Positions 1 through 9,668 are shown, counted from the first letter of the stretch. The stretch: 64,000 bases of DNA from an uncultured Pelagibacteraceae bacterium (GCA_902635545.1 CACPOL010000002.1:62001-126000), one strand, 5' to 3'. Numbers and translations: made by a program. The notes: generated by a model from the letters alone, not told the origin.

Positions 1-28
1 AAACAAACTAATAAATAGGATAAAATAA

Positions 29-277
29 ATGATTAAAAAGATAGATGAGTTAGCAATACATGAAAAAGATAGAGGATCATCTGAAATTCAAATTGCTTTA
101 CTTACAGAAAAAATTGAAATTCTTTCTAAACACATTAAAAAATTTAAGAAAGACAAACACTCTTCTGTTGGGTTGCTAAAAGCTGTAAATAGAAGGAAAA
201 AATTGTTAGATTATCTCAAAAGAAATAAGGTAGATTCTTACAAGAATGTATTATCGAAATTGAATTTAAGAAAATAG
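29..277 (+). CDS. rpsO: 30S ribosomal protein S15
   Basis: Small-subunit primary-binding ribosomal protein that contacts 16S rRNA in the platform. The 82-aa product carries the family pattern of HEKDRGSSEIQIALLT near the N-terminus, KDKHSSVGLL in the middle and RRKKLLDYLK towards the end. Most bacterial S15 proteins are about 89 aa; the first helix is about seven residues shorter here, and an in-frame stop lies directly before the ATG, so no longer start is available. A weak AGGA Shine-Dalgarno sits about 8 nt upstream. It is followed by pnp, the usual rpsO-pnp arrangement. Confidence 0.97.
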   Translation: MIKKIDELAIHEKDRGSSEIQIALLTEKIEILSKHIKKFKKDKHSSVGLLKAVNRRKKLLDYLKRNKVDSYKNVLSKLNLRK

Positions 278-302
278 AAGTAAATATAGATAGAATGAGA
301 TG

Positions 303-337
303 GAACGAAACGAACGAAACGAAATGGAAATGAAATG
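303..337 (+). repeat. Tandem purine repeats in the pnp leader
   Basis: The leader just before pnp contains a perfect tandem duplication of GAACGAAAC (303-311 and 312-320) followed by two tandem copies of GAAATG (321-332), with a third copy overlapping the pnp start (332-337). The GAAATG copies supply two out-of-frame ATGs at 324 and 330; these open a 14-codon reading frame that ends at 368, inside pnp. No hairpin is evident. Any role in pnp control is inference. Confidence 0.6.
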
Positions 338-2407
338 TTTAAAGTATATAAGAAGGAAATTGAAGTAGCTGGAAAAAAAATAAGTTTAGAAACAGGTAAA
401 GTAGCAAGACAAGCAGATGGAGCAGTAATCGCAACATGTGGAGAGACAGTTGTTTTAGCAACAGTGGTGGGAGCAAAAAAAGTAAATCCCGATGTGGATT
501 ATTTTCCACTATCTGTAAATTACCAAGAAAAATATTATGCAGCTGGAAAGATCCCAGGTGGATATTTTAAAAGAGAGGCGAGGCCTACCGAAAGTGAAAC
601 ATTAATCTCTCGATTAATTGATAGGCCGATTAGACCGTTGTTTCCAAGTGAATTTAAAAATGAAGTTCAGTTATTACCAACTGTAATTTCATACGATAAA
701 GAAAATGAAGCAGATATTTTATCAATAATAGCGTCATCAGCGGCTCTAGCTATATCAGGAATGCCTTTTATGGGCCCTGTTGGAGCTTCTAGAGTTGGTT
801 ATATTGATGGAAAATATGTTTTAAACCCTTCAAAGATAGAACTAGAAAAGTCTAAGTTAGATTTAGTTGTAGCAGGTACAAAAGATGCAGTGCTAATGGT
901 CGAGTCAGAAGCAAAAGGTTTAACTGAAGAAGAAATGTTAAATGCTGTTAAATTTGGTCATGAGAGTTTTGTTCCAATTATTGAAATGATTGAGAAGCTC
1001 GCGAAAGAATGTAAGAAACCTGAATGGACTGTTGAAAAAAAAGATTTATCTGAAATAAAGAAAAAACTTGAAAAAACTTTTACAAGCGATCTTCAAAAAG
1101 CATTCGCAACAAAAGATAAACAAGATAGATCAAATCAAATTTCAGAAATTACTGATAAGGCAAAAAAACTTTATGAAGAGGATGAAAATTATACTGATCT
1201 AGATGTAAATTCAGAGCTTAAAAATTTAGAAAAATCAATTGTTAGAACTGATATTCTTAAAAATAAAAATAGAATTGACGGCAGAGGCTTATCAGATGTA
1301 AGACCAATTTCTTGTGAGGTTGGTATTTTACCAAGAACTCATGGCTCTGCTTTGTTTACTAGAGGAGAAACTCAGGCAATTGTAACAGCTACTTTAGGTA
1401 CTTCTGATGATGAACAAAGAATTGAAAGTTTAGATGGACTACAAAGGGAAAGATTTATGCTTCACTATAACTTTCCTCCTTTTTCAGTTGGTGAAACAGG
1501 TAGAATAGGCACTGGTAGACGAGAGATAGGTCATGGTAAATTAGCATGGAGAGCTATTCACTCATCATTACCCTCAAAAGAGTCTTTTCCATATACATTT
1601 AGAGTTGTATCAGAAATAACAGAATCGAACGGCTCTTCCTCTATGGCAACAGTTTGTGGAACTTCGCTTGCACTTATGGATGCAGGAGTTCCCATTAAAG
1701 AACCTGTTGCAGGAATAGCAATGGGTTTAATTAAAGAAGGAGAAGATTTTAGTGTACTTTCAGATATTTTAGGTGATGAAGATCATTTAGGAGATATGGA
1801 CTTTAAAGTTGCTGGAACTAAAGATGGAATTACTTCACTTCAAATGGATATCAAAATTACCGGTATTACTTTTGAAATTATGGAGCAGGCTTTAAGTCAA
1901 GCAAAAGATGGAAGAGTTCATATTTTAGGAGAGATGAATAAAGCTCTATCAGCATCAAGAGCTGATGTTGGAAAACATACTCCTAAAATGGAAAAAATTA
2001 ATGTTGATAAAAAAGACATTGCCGCTGTAATTGGAAAAGGTGGTGCAACGATCAGAGAGATTGTTGAAAAATCAGGTGCTAAAGTAGATGTAAATGATGA
2101 AGGAGTTGTCACTGTTGCTGCTCCAGACGAAGAGTCTAGAAACATCGCAATGCAAATGATTAAAGATATCACTGCAAAAGCTGAATTGAATAAAATATAT
2201 TCAGGCAAGGTTATGAAGATTATGGAATTTGGTGCATTTGTAAACTTTTTGGGAAAACAAGATGGATTGGTTCATATATCTGAGTTAGCTGATAAAAGAG
2301 TTGCTAAAGTGACTGATGTTGTCAAAGAAGGTGACGAAGTTAAAGTGAAAGTTATAGGCTTTGATAGAGGAAAAGTTAAATTATCAATTAAGCAAGCGAT
2401 AGTTTAA
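335..2407 (+). CDS. pnp: Polyribonucleotide nucleotidyltransferase (PNPase)
   Basis: 3'-to-5' phosphorolytic exoribonuclease that degrades mRNA to nucleoside diphosphates, normally as a trimer and often with RNase E. The 690-aa length is typical. Order of domains: first RNase PH-like domain (about 1-220), helical linker, second RNase PH domain (about 300-540, with [13 protein letters not shown] and [20 protein letters not shown]), KH domain with the motif [12 protein letters not shown] near residue 570, and C-terminal S1 domain ending in GKVKLSIKQ. The second core domain and both RNA-binding domains look intact. It lies 57 nt after rpsO and is probably co-transcribed with it. The repeat-rich leader contains two decoy ATGs out of frame with the gene. 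Confidence 0.98.
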   Translation: MFKVYKKEIEVAGKKISLETGKVARQADGAVIATCGETVVLATVVGAKKVNPDVDYFPLSVNYQEKYYAAGKIPGGYFKREARPTESETLISRLIDRPIRPLFPSEFKNEVQLLPTVISYDKENEADILSIIASSAALAISGMPFMGPVGASRVGYIDGKYVLNPSKIELEKSKLDLVVAGTKDAVLMVESEAKGLTEEEMLNAVKFGHESFVPIIEMIEKLAKECKKPEWTVEKKDLSEIKKKLEKTFTSDLQKAFATKDKQDRSNQISEITDKAKKLYEEDENYTDLDVNSELKNLEKSIVRTDILKNKNRIDGRGLSDVRPISCEVGILPRTHGSALFTRGETQAIVTATLGTSDDEQRIESLDGLQRERFMLHYNFPPFSVGETGRIGTGRREIGHGKLAWRAIHSSLPSKESFPYTFRVVSEITESNGSSSMATVCGTSLALMDAGVPIKEPVAGIAMGLIKEGEDFSVLSDILGDEDHLGDMDFKVAGTKDGITSLQMDIKITGITFEIMEQALSQAKDGRVHILGEMNKALSASRADVGKHTPKMEKINVDKKDIAAVIGKGGATIREIVEKSGAKVDVNDEGVVTVAAPDEESRNIAMQMIKDITAKAELNKIYSGKVMKIMEFGAFVNFLGKQDGLVHISELADKRVAKVTDVVKEGDEVKVKVIGFDRGKVKLSIKQAIV

Positions 2408-2411
2408 AATT

Positions 2412-2555
2412 GTGCTAAACTTTACTAAAGTAAGAGAAGCTTTCTCAAGAAATAAATATGGCAAATATTTTTTAATTGGTGGATTTACTTTCTTTTTTAT
2501 AAAAGGATTATTTTGGCTTGGAATTTTTATAGCTATTAGTATTGGAATTTTTTAA
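2412..2555 (+). CDS. Small membrane peptide, function unknown
   Basis: A 47-codon reading frame starting at GTG four nucleotides after the pnp stop. The product begins LNFTKVREAFSRNKYGKYF and continues with a hydrophobic stretch of about 23 residues (phenylalanine, isoleucine, glycine, tryptophan) that could form one transmembrane helix, with a basic cytoplasmic head. Position directly behind pnp and the sensible amphipathic-plus-membrane layout support a real gene, but there is no clear ribosome binding site and I do not recognise the family. It may be a chance open frame in AT-rich DNA. Confidence 0.4.
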   Translation: MLNFTKVREAFSRNKYGKYFLIGGFTFFFIKGLFWLGIFIAISIGIF

Positions 2556-2736
2556 GTTTTTAATTTCATTTCTTGAATTACATAAATATGAGTAATAATT
2601 TTTCTTAATATAGCCTTAGGCATTTAGCAGATTGTCGCATTAAATAGTTGTTTATTTACAGGGTTAAAATTTAAGATTTAATTTCTAATATAAATTTTAA
2701 AATAGAAAGTATAAAAAAAATATCCATATATACATT

Positions 2737-3405
2737 ATGAATAATTTAGAAAAACACTTTAAAGTAAAAAATTTAAGCGATCGTGTAGCATTGAGTTTTA
2801 CAAAATTTTTAAGATTTTTAGCTGATACATTTTTTAAAAAAAGATATGGTCATAGGGCTGTTGTTTTAGAGACTATTGCTGCTGTTCCTGGAATGGTAGG
2901 TGGAATGCTACTACATCTAAAATCATTAAGGAAAATGGAAGATGATAAAGGTTGGATAAAAATACTTTTAGATGAAGCAGCAAATGAGAGGATGCATTTA
3001 ATGACATTTATTGAGATTGCAAAACCAACATTTATTGAGAGAGTAATAATTATGATTGCTCAATTTATATTCATTGTAATGTATTTATTTGTCTATTTAA
3101 TTTCACCAAGAACAGCTCATAGGATTGTTGGTTATTTTGAAGAAGAAGCAGTTATAAGCTACACAGACTATTTAAATGAGTTAGAGAGTGGTAAAATTAA
3201 AGATCAGCCTGCTCCTCAAATTGCAATCAATTATTGGAACTTACCTCTTCATTCAACTCTAAAGGATGTTATCAAAGTAATTAGAGATGATGAGGCAGGA
3301 CATAGAGATATAAATCATAAATTTGCGAATATCCTTGATGAAAGAAAAAATCAAATTTCAAAAAAAAATGAAAAAAACAATAACTTGAAAGAAAATAAAA
3401 ATTAA
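2737..3405 (+). CDS. aox: Alternative oxidase (cyanide-insensitive ubiquinol oxidase)
   Basis: Non-haem di-iron ubiquinol oxidase of the inner membrane that reduces oxygen to water without pumping protons. The 222-aa protein shows all diagnostic boxes: LET (residues about 46-48), NERMHLMTF (about 88-96), EEEAVISYT (about 140-148) and DDEAGHRDINH near the C-terminus, together supplying the four Glu and two His iron ligands. A hydrophobic segment follows the second box. The gene stands alone with a 181-nt AT-rich leader and ends one nucleotide before the convergent fabI. It would relieve over-reduction of the quinone pool and reduce dependence on haem oxidases, which fits the neighbouring Irr/KatG genes. 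Confidence 0.95.
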   Translation: MNNLEKHFKVKNLSDRVALSFTKFLRFLADTFFKKRYGHRAVVLETIAAVPGMVGGMLLHLKSLRKMEDDKGWIKILLDEAANERMHLMTFIEIAKPTFIERVIIMIAQFIFIVMYLFVYLISPRTAHRIVGYFEEEAVISYTDYLNELESGKIKDQPAPQIAINYWNLPLHSTLKDVIKVIRDDEAGHRDINHKFANILDERKNQISKKNEKNNNLKENKN

Positions 3406-3406
3406 T

Positions 3407-4192
3407 TCAGCTTATATTCTTTGGATCTGGCATACCTACTTTATTATATCCCGCATCAACATAATGAATTTCTCCAGTAACTCCTTTTGCAAGATCACTT
3501 AAAAGATATAGAGCAGAATTTCCAACATCGTGTATATCAACATTTCTTTTCAAAAAAGAATGATCTTCATTCCATTTGTATAAAAATTTAGCATCACCAA
3601 TAGCTGAGGCTGCTAAAGTTTTGATAGGTCCAGCACTTATGGCATTTACTCTAATTTGTTTGGGCCCTAAATCTCTTGCTAGATATTTAACACTTGCTTC
3701 TAAAGCAGATTTACATACGCCCATTACATTATAGTTTGGAATTGCTTTTGAAGACTCATAAGTCAAAGTAATCAAACTCCCATTCGATTTCATTATCTTA
3801 GCAGCTTCACGCGCTACTTCGGTGAAAGAGAAACATGAAATTAACATACTTTTAAGAAAGTTTTCTCTAGTTGTATTTAAATATTCTCCTGAAAGTTCTG
3901 ATTTATCTGAAAAGGCAATAGCGTGTACAACAAAGTCTATTTTTTCCCATTTTGATTTTATATTTTCAAACAATTTAATTATATCCTCTTTTTTTTCTAC
4001 GTCACAACTTAATGTAATATTTGAATTAAGTTTTTCTGCTAAAGGTACTACTCTTTTTTTTAAAGCATCACCTAAATATGTAAATGCTAGCTCAGCTCCT
4101 GCTTCTGCTAGCTTCTGAGAGATACCCCAGGCTATAGATCTTTCATTAGCTACTCCCATTATCAACCCTTTTTTACCTTTCATTAAATTCAT
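3407..4192 (-). CDS. fabI: Enoyl-[acyl-carrier-protein] reductase (NADH)
   Basis: Last reduction of each fatty-acid elongation cycle, converting trans-2-enoyl-ACP to acyl-ACP. The 261-aa short-chain dehydrogenase-fold protein has the FabI cofactor signature GVANERSIAWGI at residues 13-24, the catalytic pair Y154 and K161 in the FabI-type Y-x6-K spacing, and a second tyrosine at 145. It is the third gene of fabA-fabB-fabI, two nucleotides after fabB. The segment around the substrate loop (NYNVMGVCKSALEA) is typical of the triclosan-target family. Confidence 0.96.
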   Translation of the reverse strand: MNLMKGKKGLIMGVANERSIAWGISQKLAEAGAELAFTYLGDALKKRVVPLAEKLNSNITLSCDVEKKEDIIKLFENIKSKWEKIDFVVHAIAFSDKSELSGEYLNTTRENFLKSMLISCFSFTEVAREAAKIMKSNGSLITLTYESSKAIPNYNVMGVCKSALEASVKYLARDLGPKQIRVNAISAGPIKTLAASAIGDAKFLYKWNEDHSFLKRNVDIHDVGNSALYLLSDLAKGVTGEIHYVDAGYNKVGMPDPKNIS

Positions 4193-4194
4193 AA

Positions 4195-5406
4195 TTAAAC
4201 CTTTTCAAAAACTAAAGCAGCATTGGTTCCTCCGAAACCAAAGCTATTAGATAAAACTGCATTTAATGTTATATTTTTTTCTGTTTGTGTAACTATCGGA
4301 AATTTTTTAGCACCCTCATCCATTTCATTTATATTTGCAGAAGCGGCAATAAAATTATTTTTCATCATAATTAAACAATAAATTGCTTCATGCACTGAAG
4401 CAGCGCCTAATGGGTGCCCAGAAAGAGATTTAGTAGAACTTATCTTTGGTATATTTGAGTTAAATGTTTCTTCAATTGCATTTAATTCGGTAATGTCACC
4501 TACTGGTGTAGACGTTCCATGAGTATTAATGTAATCAAGTTTATTTTTTGTAGTCTTTAAAGCCATTTTCATACATCTAACAGCTCCTTCTCCAGATGGA
4601 GCTACCATATCATAGCCATCTGAAGTAGCACCATAACCAGTTAATTCAGCGTAAATTTTAGCTCCTCTAGCCTTAGCGTGTTCGTATTCTTCAAGAACTA
4701 GAACTCCACCACCTCCAGCTATAACGAAACCATCTCTAGTTTTGTCATAAGCTCTGGAAGCAGTCTCTGGTTTTTCATTGTATTTTGATGATAATGCAGT
4801 CATTGCATCAAACATTGCAGTCATTGCCCAATGAAGTTCTTCGCTACCTCCTGCAAAAACAATATCTTGTTTTCCCATTTGGATTAATTCCATTGAGTTT
4901 CCAATACAATGTCCACTAGTTGCGCAAGCTGAACTCATAGTATAATTAGTTCCTTTAATTTTAAATGGGACAGCTAGCGTAGCAGAAGCTGTGCTTGCCA
5001 TTGTTCTTGGAACAATAAATGGACCCATAAGTTTAGGAGTTTTGGCTCTTGTTTTATCTGCTGCAAAAATTACATTTTCAATAGATGGTCCACCTGATCC
5101 CATAACAATACCAGTTTTATAATTACTTATTTCTTTTTCTTCTAAGCCTGAATCTTTAATAGCTTCCTTCATAGCAATATAATTATAAGCAGATCCGGAA
5201 CCCATAAATCTGATTATTTTTCTATCTATATGGTCCTCAAGTTTAATATTTGGTTTTCCATGAACATGACTTTTAAGATTATGTTCTTTATATTCTTCAC
5301 TGAAAGAAATACCAGATTTAGAATTTAGTAATGATTGATATACTTCCTCTTGATTATTTCCAAGGCAAGAAACAATTCCTAAACCTGTAATAACAACTCT
5401 TCTCAT
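4195..5406 (-). CDS. fabB: 3-oxoacyl-[acyl-carrier-protein] synthase I
   Basis: Condensing enzyme that extends acyl-ACP with malonyl-ACP and, together with FabA, allows unsaturated fatty acid synthesis. The 403-aa thiolase-fold protein contains nucleophile C161 in [12 protein letters not shown] and the two histidines H296 ([11 protein letters not shown]) and H331 (SGHPLGAAS). The context between fabA and fabI argues for FabB rather than FabF. It overlaps fabA by one nucleotide (TAATG), so translation is probably coupled. Confidence 0.95.
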   Translation of the reverse strand: MRRVVITGLGIVSCLGNNQEEVYQSLLNSKSGISFSEEYKEHNLKSHVHGKPNIKLEDHIDRKIIRFMGSGSAYNYIAMKEAIKDSGLEEKEISNYKTGIVMGSGGPSIENVIFAADKTRAKTPKLMGPFIVPRTMASTASATLAVPFKIKGTNYTMSSACATSGHCIGNSMELIQMGKQDIVFAGGSEELHWAMTAMFDAMTALSSKYNEKPETASRAYDKTRDGFVIAGGGGVLVLEEYEHAKARGAKIYAELTGYGATSDGYDMVAPSGEGAVRCMKMALKTTKNKLDYINTHGTSTPVGDITELNAIEETFNSNIPKISSTKSLSGHPLGAASVHEAIYCLIMMKNNFIAASANINEMDEGAKKFPIVTQTEKNITLNAVLSNSFGFGGTNAALVFEKV

Positions 5407-5906
5407 TATTTAAATAATCCTACCTTTAAATTATCTGCTGAATAAATTTTTTTATTATCTGCAAATAAAATACCGTTAGCAAGACCAACAGTTGTGCCTC
5501 CGGGTGACATAATTTTTTTCATATCAATTTCATACTTTACTAATTTAATGTTTGTTAAGACCTCACCAGTAAATTTCACTGTTCCCACTCCCAATGCTCT
5601 TCCTTTTCCAGGATTTCCAAGCCAACCTAAAAAAAATCCAACTAATTGCCACATTGCATCTAAACCAAGACAGCCAGGCATTACCGGATCGTCTTTAAAA
5701 TGACAATCAAAGAACCAAAGATCTTTTTTAATATCTAATTCTGCTTTTAAAGAACCTTTATTAAAAGAACCTTTGTTTTCATTAATCTCAGTTATTCTAT
5801 CAAACATCAGCATTGGTGGTAGTGGTAATTTTGCATTTCCTGGACCAAAAAGTCCTCCTTTTCCACAATTAATAAGTTCATCGTATGTGTAGGAGCTTTT
5901 TTTCAT
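5406..5906 (-). CDS. fabA: 3-hydroxydecanoyl-[ACP] dehydratase / trans-2,cis-3-decenoyl isomerase
   Basis: Bifunctional dehydratase/isomerase that introduces the double bond of unsaturated fatty acids at the C10 stage. The 166-aa hotdog protein has catalytic H69 ([15 protein letters not shown]) and D83 (GLDAMWQL), the FabA pattern that separates it from FabZ. First gene of the minus-strand fabA-fabB-fabI operon; the start is divergent from irr with only 73 nt between them, which contain an Irr-box-like palindrome. Confidence 0.96.
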   Translation of the reverse strand: MKKSSYTYDELINCGKGGLFGPGNAKLPLPPMLMFDRITEINENKGSFNKGSLKAELDIKKDLWFFDCHFKDDPVMPGCLGLDAMWQLVGFFLGWLGNPGKGRALGVGTVKFTGEVLTNIKLVKYEIDMKKIMSPGGTTVGLANGILFADNKKIYSADNLKVGLFK

Positions 5907-5957
5907 ATTTTAAATCACCCTTCTACTTGATTTTAATATAATATAATATACATAAAG

Positions 5958-5974
5958 TTTAGAATAGTTATAAT
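5958..5974. promoter_or_regulatory. irr: Irr-box (ICE)-like palindrome between fabA and irr
   Basis: The 17-mer TTTAGAATAGTTATAAT matches the rhizobial iron control element TTTAGAA-N3-TTCTAAA at 12 of 14 defined positions. It sits six nucleotides before the irr start and about 52 nt upstream of fabA. A near-identical element precedes katG. Autoregulation of irr, or joint control of irr and fab, is inference. Confidence 0.55.
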
Positions 5975-5979
5975 TTACA

Positions 5980-6390
5980 ATGTCAAAAAACATCGAATTT
6001 ATTGATAAATTAAGATCCTCAGGATTAAGGCCAACAAAACAAAGAATTCAGATATGCGAGGTTTTATTTGAGACTGAAAAAACCTTTCACTTCACTATCA
6101 ATGATTTGGCAAAAAAAATTAAAAAAAATACAAATAATAAAATATCTTTGGCAACTGTATATAACACAGTTCACGCTTTTGAAAAAAAAGGTTATTTAAA
6201 ACAAATTCCAATTAATTCTAATCAAGCATATTTTGATACTAATATTTCTGACCATCATCATTTTTATGATTTAAGCGATGGAAAATTAATAGATTTAAAA
6301 AATTCAGATGTGGGGCCAATTAATATTTACAAGAAAATTGATGGCAAAAAAATAAAGTCCATAGAGGTGCTTGTAAAGCTTGAAGATTGA
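5980..6390 (+). CDS. irr: Irr-like iron/haem response regulator (Fur superfamily)
   Basis: Fur-superfamily DNA-binding repressor/activator; in alphaproteobacteria Irr responds to haem availability. The 136-aa protein has the winged-helix half with RPTKQRIQICEVLF and LATVYNTVHAFEKKGYL, and the histidine cluster SDHHHFYD at about 86-93 typical of Irr and Fur dimerisation domains. It lacks the C-terminal CxxC zinc site of many Fur proteins. Location next to fabA-fabB-fabI is the arrangement known for irr in rhizobia and relatives, which favours Irr over Fur or PerR. Its own promoter and the katG promoter carry ICE-like boxes. Confidence 0.82.
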   Translation: MSKNIEFIDKLRSSGLRPTKQRIQICEVLFETEKTFHFTINDLAKKIKKNTNNKISLATVYNTVHAFEKKGYLKQIPINSNQAYFDTNISDHHHFYDLSDGKLIDLKNSDVGPINIYKKIDGKKIKSIEVLVKLED

Positions 6391-6421
6391 TTTTTACCTA
6401 TTCAGTGACATTATAGACCAA

Positions 6422-6448
6422 TTGACACTTATTTAGAATCATTATAAA
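6422..6448 (+). promoter_or_regulatory. katG: katG promoter overlapped by an Irr-box-like palindrome
   Basis: TTGACA (6422-6427) and TATAAA (6443-6448) form a candidate sigma-70 promoter with a short 15-bp spacer. The 17-mer TTTAGAATCATTATAAA (6432-6448) occupies the spacer and the -10 element and matches the ICE consensus TTTAGAA-N3-TTCTAAA at 13 of 14 defined positions; its arms are palindromic at 7 of 8 positions. A bound regulator would block RNA polymerase, suggesting iron/haem-dependent repression of katG. Confidence 0.6.
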
Positions 6449-6481
6449 CTGGTTATTGATAGATCTAACATAGGAAACATA

Positions 6482-8719
6482 ATGAGCACTGAAACTTTTA
6501 AAAAAAAATCTTTTAAATCTAATGAATTAAGCAAATGTCCTTTTACAGGCGTTGGAACACCCGCAAAATTCTCAGCGGGAAGAGGACAGACCAATAGAGA
6601 TTTCTGGCCTAATAGTTTAAATTTAAAGATCTTAAGTCAGCACTCTAATTTATCAAACCCAATGGATAGAACTTTTAAATATGCAAAAGAATTTAAAAAA
6701 CTGAATTTTAAAGCTCTTAAAAAAGATTTAAAAAAACTTATGACAGACTCCCAGGAATGGTGGCCAGCAGATTATGGGCATTATGGTCCTTTATTTATTA
6801 GGCTTGCTTGGCACGCTGCTGGTACTTATAGAACTGGTGACGGAAGAGGTGGAGCTGGAACAGGTAATCAGCGTTTTGCACCGTTAAATTCTTGGCCAGA
6901 TAATGTCAATCTAGATAAAGCAAGATTACTTTTATGGCCAATTAAAAAAAAATATGGAAATAAAATTTCTTGGGCAGATTTATTCATTTTAGTTGGAAAT
7001 GTAGCTCTAGATTCAATGGGTTTTAAGACATTTGGATTTGGTGCTGGTCGAACAGATATTTGGGAACCTGAAGATGATATATATTGGGGTTCCGAGAAAG
7101 AGATGTTAGATGTTAATAGATATAGTGGCAAAAGAGATTTAGAACAACCACTTGGGGCCTCACACATGGGTTTAATTTACGTTAATCCTCAAGGACCAGA
7201 CGCAAATCCAGATCCATTACTTGCTGCGCACGATATTAGAGAAACATTTGGAAGAATGGCAATGAATGATTATGAAACTGCTGCTTTAGTTGCAGGTGGT
7301 CATACATTCGGAAAATCTCATGGAGCAGCACCAGAGTCTCATAAAGGTCCAGATCCAGAAGCTTCTAAAATTCAAGATCAAGCAACCGGGTGGAATAGTA
7401 ATTATAAATCAGGAAAAGGTGTTGATACAATAAGCAGCGGTATTGAAGGAGCTTGGACACAAAATCCAATTAAATGGGACATGGGTTATCTAGATTGTTT
7501 ATATGGACATGATTGGGAACTGACGAAGAGTCCAGCAGGTGCACATCAATGGACACCTAAGAAAAATGGACAAGAAATTAAGATGGTTCCGGATGCTCAT
7601 AACAAAAATGTTTTTCATCCCCCAATGATGCAAACAACTGATATTTCATTAAAAGTTGATCCTAGCTATGGTCCTATTACTAAGCATTTTCATAAGAATC
7701 CAGAAGAGTTCCATGATGCATTTGCTAGAGCATGGTTTAAATTAACTCATAGAGATATGGGTCCAAAAGCTTGCTATCTTGGCAGTGATGTTCCTAAAGA
7801 AGAATTAATTTGGCAAGATCCAATAGATAAAGCAAAATATAAATTAAAATCAAAAGATATTGTAAATTTAAAATCTAATATTTTAAAATCAAAAATTTCA
7901 GTATCTGATTTGGTTTCTACTGCATGGGCATCAGCTTCCACTTTTCGAGGGTCTGATAAAAGAGGAGGCGCAAATGGTGCTAGAATAATGTTAGAGCCTC
8001 AAAAAAATTGGAAAGTTAATAATCCCAAAAAACTTTCAAAAATTATCAGTATTTTACAAAAAATTAAAAGCAAGTTTGATAACAAAAAAAGAAGTGTCTC
8101 TATGGCCGACTTAATTGTTTTAGCTGGTAATGTTGGAATTGAGACGGCTGCTAAAAAAGCTGGTCATAAAATAACTGTTCCATTTACACCAGGAAGAGGA
8201 GATGCAAGGCAAGAACAAACTGATATAAATTCTTTTGGTTTGTTAGAGCCTGAGTCTGACGGATTTAGAAATTATTCAAATGGTAAACTTTCAAATGTAT
8301 CTGAAGAGGAAAAACTTATTGATAGGGCCCAATTGCTGAATCTAACTGCACCTGAAATGACAGTTCTTATTGGAGGAATGAGAGTTTTAGGTACAAATTA
8401 TGATAATTCGGAACTTGGAGTTTTCACAAAAAAACCAGGTAATCTTACAAACGATTATTTTATAAATCTTTTAGATATGAATACTACCTGGAAAGAAGTG
8501 GATAAATCTGAAAAAGAATTTGTTGGCACAGATAGAAAAACAAAAAAGGTCAAGTGGAAAGGATCTAGAGTTGATCTAATATTTGGTTCAAATTCTCAAC
8601 TAAGAGCTTTAGCAGAAGTTTATGCTAGTGATGACTCAAAAGATAAATTCATTAAAGATTTTGTTTTAGCTTGGGTAAAAGTTATGAATGCAGATAGATT
8701 CGATTTAAAATTAAATTGA
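6482..8719 (+). CDS. katG: Catalase-peroxidase
   Basis: Haem enzyme that dismutates hydrogen peroxide and has broad peroxidase activity. The 745-aa length and two-domain architecture (N-terminal active domain, degenerate C-terminal copy) are typical. Distal residues R107, W110 and H111 lie in [11 protein letters not shown], proximal H274 in [11 protein letters not shown], and the Met-Tyr-Trp adduct partners are Y233 (IYVNPQGP) and M259 (FGRMAMND) with W110. No signal peptide is visible, so it is probably cytoplasmic. It stands directly downstream of irr with its own promoter carrying an Irr-type palindrome. Glycine and tryptophan richness makes it look slightly less AT-rich than its neighbours; that alone does not show transfer. 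Confidence 0.98.
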   Translation: MSTETFKKKSFKSNELSKCPFTGVGTPAKFSAGRGQTNRDFWPNSLNLKILSQHSNLSNPMDRTFKYAKEFKKLNFKALKKDLKKLMTDSQEWWPADYGHYGPLFIRLAWHAAGTYRTGDGRGGAGTGNQRFAPLNSWPDNVNLDKARLLLWPIKKKYGNKISWADLFILVGNVALDSMGFKTFGFGAGRTDIWEPEDDIYWGSEKEMLDVNRYSGKRDLEQPLGASHMGLIYVNPQGPDANPDPLLAAHDIRETFGRMAMNDYETAALVAGGHTFGKSHGAAPESHKGPDPEASKIQDQATGWNSNYKSGKGVDTISSGIEGAWTQNPIKWDMGYLDCLYGHDWELTKSPAGAHQWTPKKNGQEIKMVPDAHNKNVFHPPMMQTTDISLKVDPSYGPITKHFHKNPEEFHDAFARAWFKLTHRDMGPKACYLGSDVPKEELIWQDPIDKAKYKLKSKDIVNLKSNILKSKISVSDLVSTAWASASTFRGSDKRGGANGARIMLEPQKNWKVNNPKKLSKIISILQKIKSKFDNKKRSVSMADLIVLAGNVGIETAAKKAGHKITVPFTPGRGDARQEQTDINSFGLLEPESDGFRNYSNGKLSNVSEEEKLIDRAQLLNLTAPEMTVLIGGMRVLGTNYDNSELGVFTKKPGNLTNDYFINLLDMNTTWKEVDKSEKEFVGTDRKTKKVKWKGSRVDLIFGSNSQLRALAEVYASDDSKDKFIKDFVLAWVKVMNADRFDLKLN

Positions 8720-8735
8720 TAGGAAAGAAATACAC

Positions 8736-9332
8736 ATGACGACGACTAGTTTTGAAGATTTTTATGAAGTACCTAATCTAAGTTTCAATATTTCAAAATT
8801 AAAAGAAGATTTAAATATTATATTAAAAAATAAAAAGTTTAAATCACCTGGTGTTACTCATTTTGGAGCAATACCAATTAATCAAATCCCTAATGATGAA
8901 AATTCGATAAAAGGAAATAATATAAGAGGAAAATATTGGACTATTGCTGATGAAACAGGCAAAGAGGTTTCAAGAGATATAGATATAGAGGAGTCTAAAT
9001 ATACGCAACTCGTCCCTGAATTTGAAAAAACATATTTCAAAGAAGTATATGAAACTTTAAACAATAGGTTTAAACTTGGAAGAGTGAGATTATTATTAAA
9101 AGAACCAAGGTCTACTTTGAGCTGGCATAAAGACCCTGAGTGTAGACTTCATGTGCCTATTATCACAAATAAAGGTTGCTCAATGGTTATTGAAAATGTT
9201 GCAAAACATCTTCCAGCTGATGGAAAAGTTTGGATTACAAATAATACAAAATATCATAATTTTTTTAATGGAGGTGAACAGGCTAGAGTGCACTTAGTAG
9301 CATGTGTTCTTGATAGTCCTTTCAAAAAATAA
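8736..9332 (+). CDS. Aspartyl/asparaginyl beta-hydroxylase-like 2-oxoglutarate oxygenase
   Basis: The 198-aa protein fits the Asp/Asn beta-hydroxylase-like double-stranded beta-helix family. Visible candidates for Fe(II) ligands are the HxD pair in STLSWHKDPECRLHVP and the later histidine in KYHNFFNGG, followed by the arginine in QARVHLVA that would hold the carboxylate of 2-oxoglutarate. The substrate is unknown. It follows katG by 16 nt and overlaps the next gene by one nucleotide, so the three genes probably form an operon under the katG promoter. Iron dependence of such enzymes would fit Irr control, but this is inference. Confidence 0.7.
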   Translation: MTTTSFEDFYEVPNLSFNISKLKEDLNIILKNKKFKSPGVTHFGAIPINQIPNDENSIKGNNIRGKYWTIADETGKEVSRDIDIEESKYTQLVPEFEKTYFKEVYETLNNRFKLGRVRLLLKEPRSTLSWHKDPECRLHVPIITNKGCSMVIENVAKHLPADGKVWITNNTKYHNFFNGGEQARVHLVACVLDSPFKK

Positions 9333-9571
9333 TGGAATTAACTAATGGTATTGTTACAGCTGCTACTAACATTTACAAAAATAACAAAGGATCAATTTTA
9401 AGAACTATTGTTTATACAGTAGGACATTTCATTATTGCAATTACAGTTTTAATGATGATTGCAAATGTATCATTTCTTATAGCACTTACCGACGCAATTG
9501 TTGAACCATTAGCAAATGCAGTTTGGTATTTTATTTTGGATAAATGGTGGGCCAGCAAATCTAAAAATTAA
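9332..9571 (+). CDS. DUF2061-like small membrane protein
   Basis: A 79-aa protein with two hydrophobic segments (about residues 22-43 and 48-66). The second ends in EPLANAVWYFILDKWW, which resembles the DUF2061 pattern of a Glu followed by a tyrosine/tryptophan-rich C-terminal helix. Function is unknown. It starts inside the stop of the preceding oxygenase gene (TAATG), so it is translationally coupled to it. Confidence 0.65.
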   Translation: MELTNGIVTAATNIYKNNKGSILRTIVYTVGHFIIAITVLMMIANVSFLIALTDAIVEPLANAVWYFILDKWWASKSKN

Positions 9572-9619
9572 AATAATTTTTTCATAAAAAAAAACTTTTA
9601 AATTCATTGAATTAAATGT

Positions 9620-9668
9620 GATAATAATAATTATTCGCAAAAAAAAATTGTTAATGATTATTATTCTC
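9620..9668. promoter_or_regulatory. Two inverted Fur-box-like sites
   Basis: Two 19-bp elements at 9620-9638 and, inverted, at 9650-9668 match the classical enterobacterial Fur box (GATAATGATAATCATTATC) at about 15 and 16 of 19 positions. Together they form a long interrupted palindrome of TAAT-rich arms with an 11-bp A-rich centre between the boxes. They lie 45-94 nt upstream of the cysteine mini-protein ATG. The same sequence could fold as a weak AT-only hairpin, but no T-run follows directly, so an operator is the better reading. Which Fur-family protein binds is not known. Confidence 0.5.

Noticed and set aside
1918..2208. Open frame antisense to pnp
   Set aside because: Mirror of the coding strand of a conserved gene, with no recognisable domain. 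The same applies to the other antisense frames inside fabI, fabA, katG, aceE, gltB, pheT and lepA.
2680..2715. TTTCTA ... TAGAAA inverted repeat upstream of the alternative oxidase gene as an Irr site
   Set aside because: Short arms, wrong order and spacing compared with the two good sites.
6482..8719. Horizontal transfer of katG
   Set aside because: The slightly different composition is explained by conserved Gly/Trp-rich motifs; no mobile element, tRNA or repeat flanks it.
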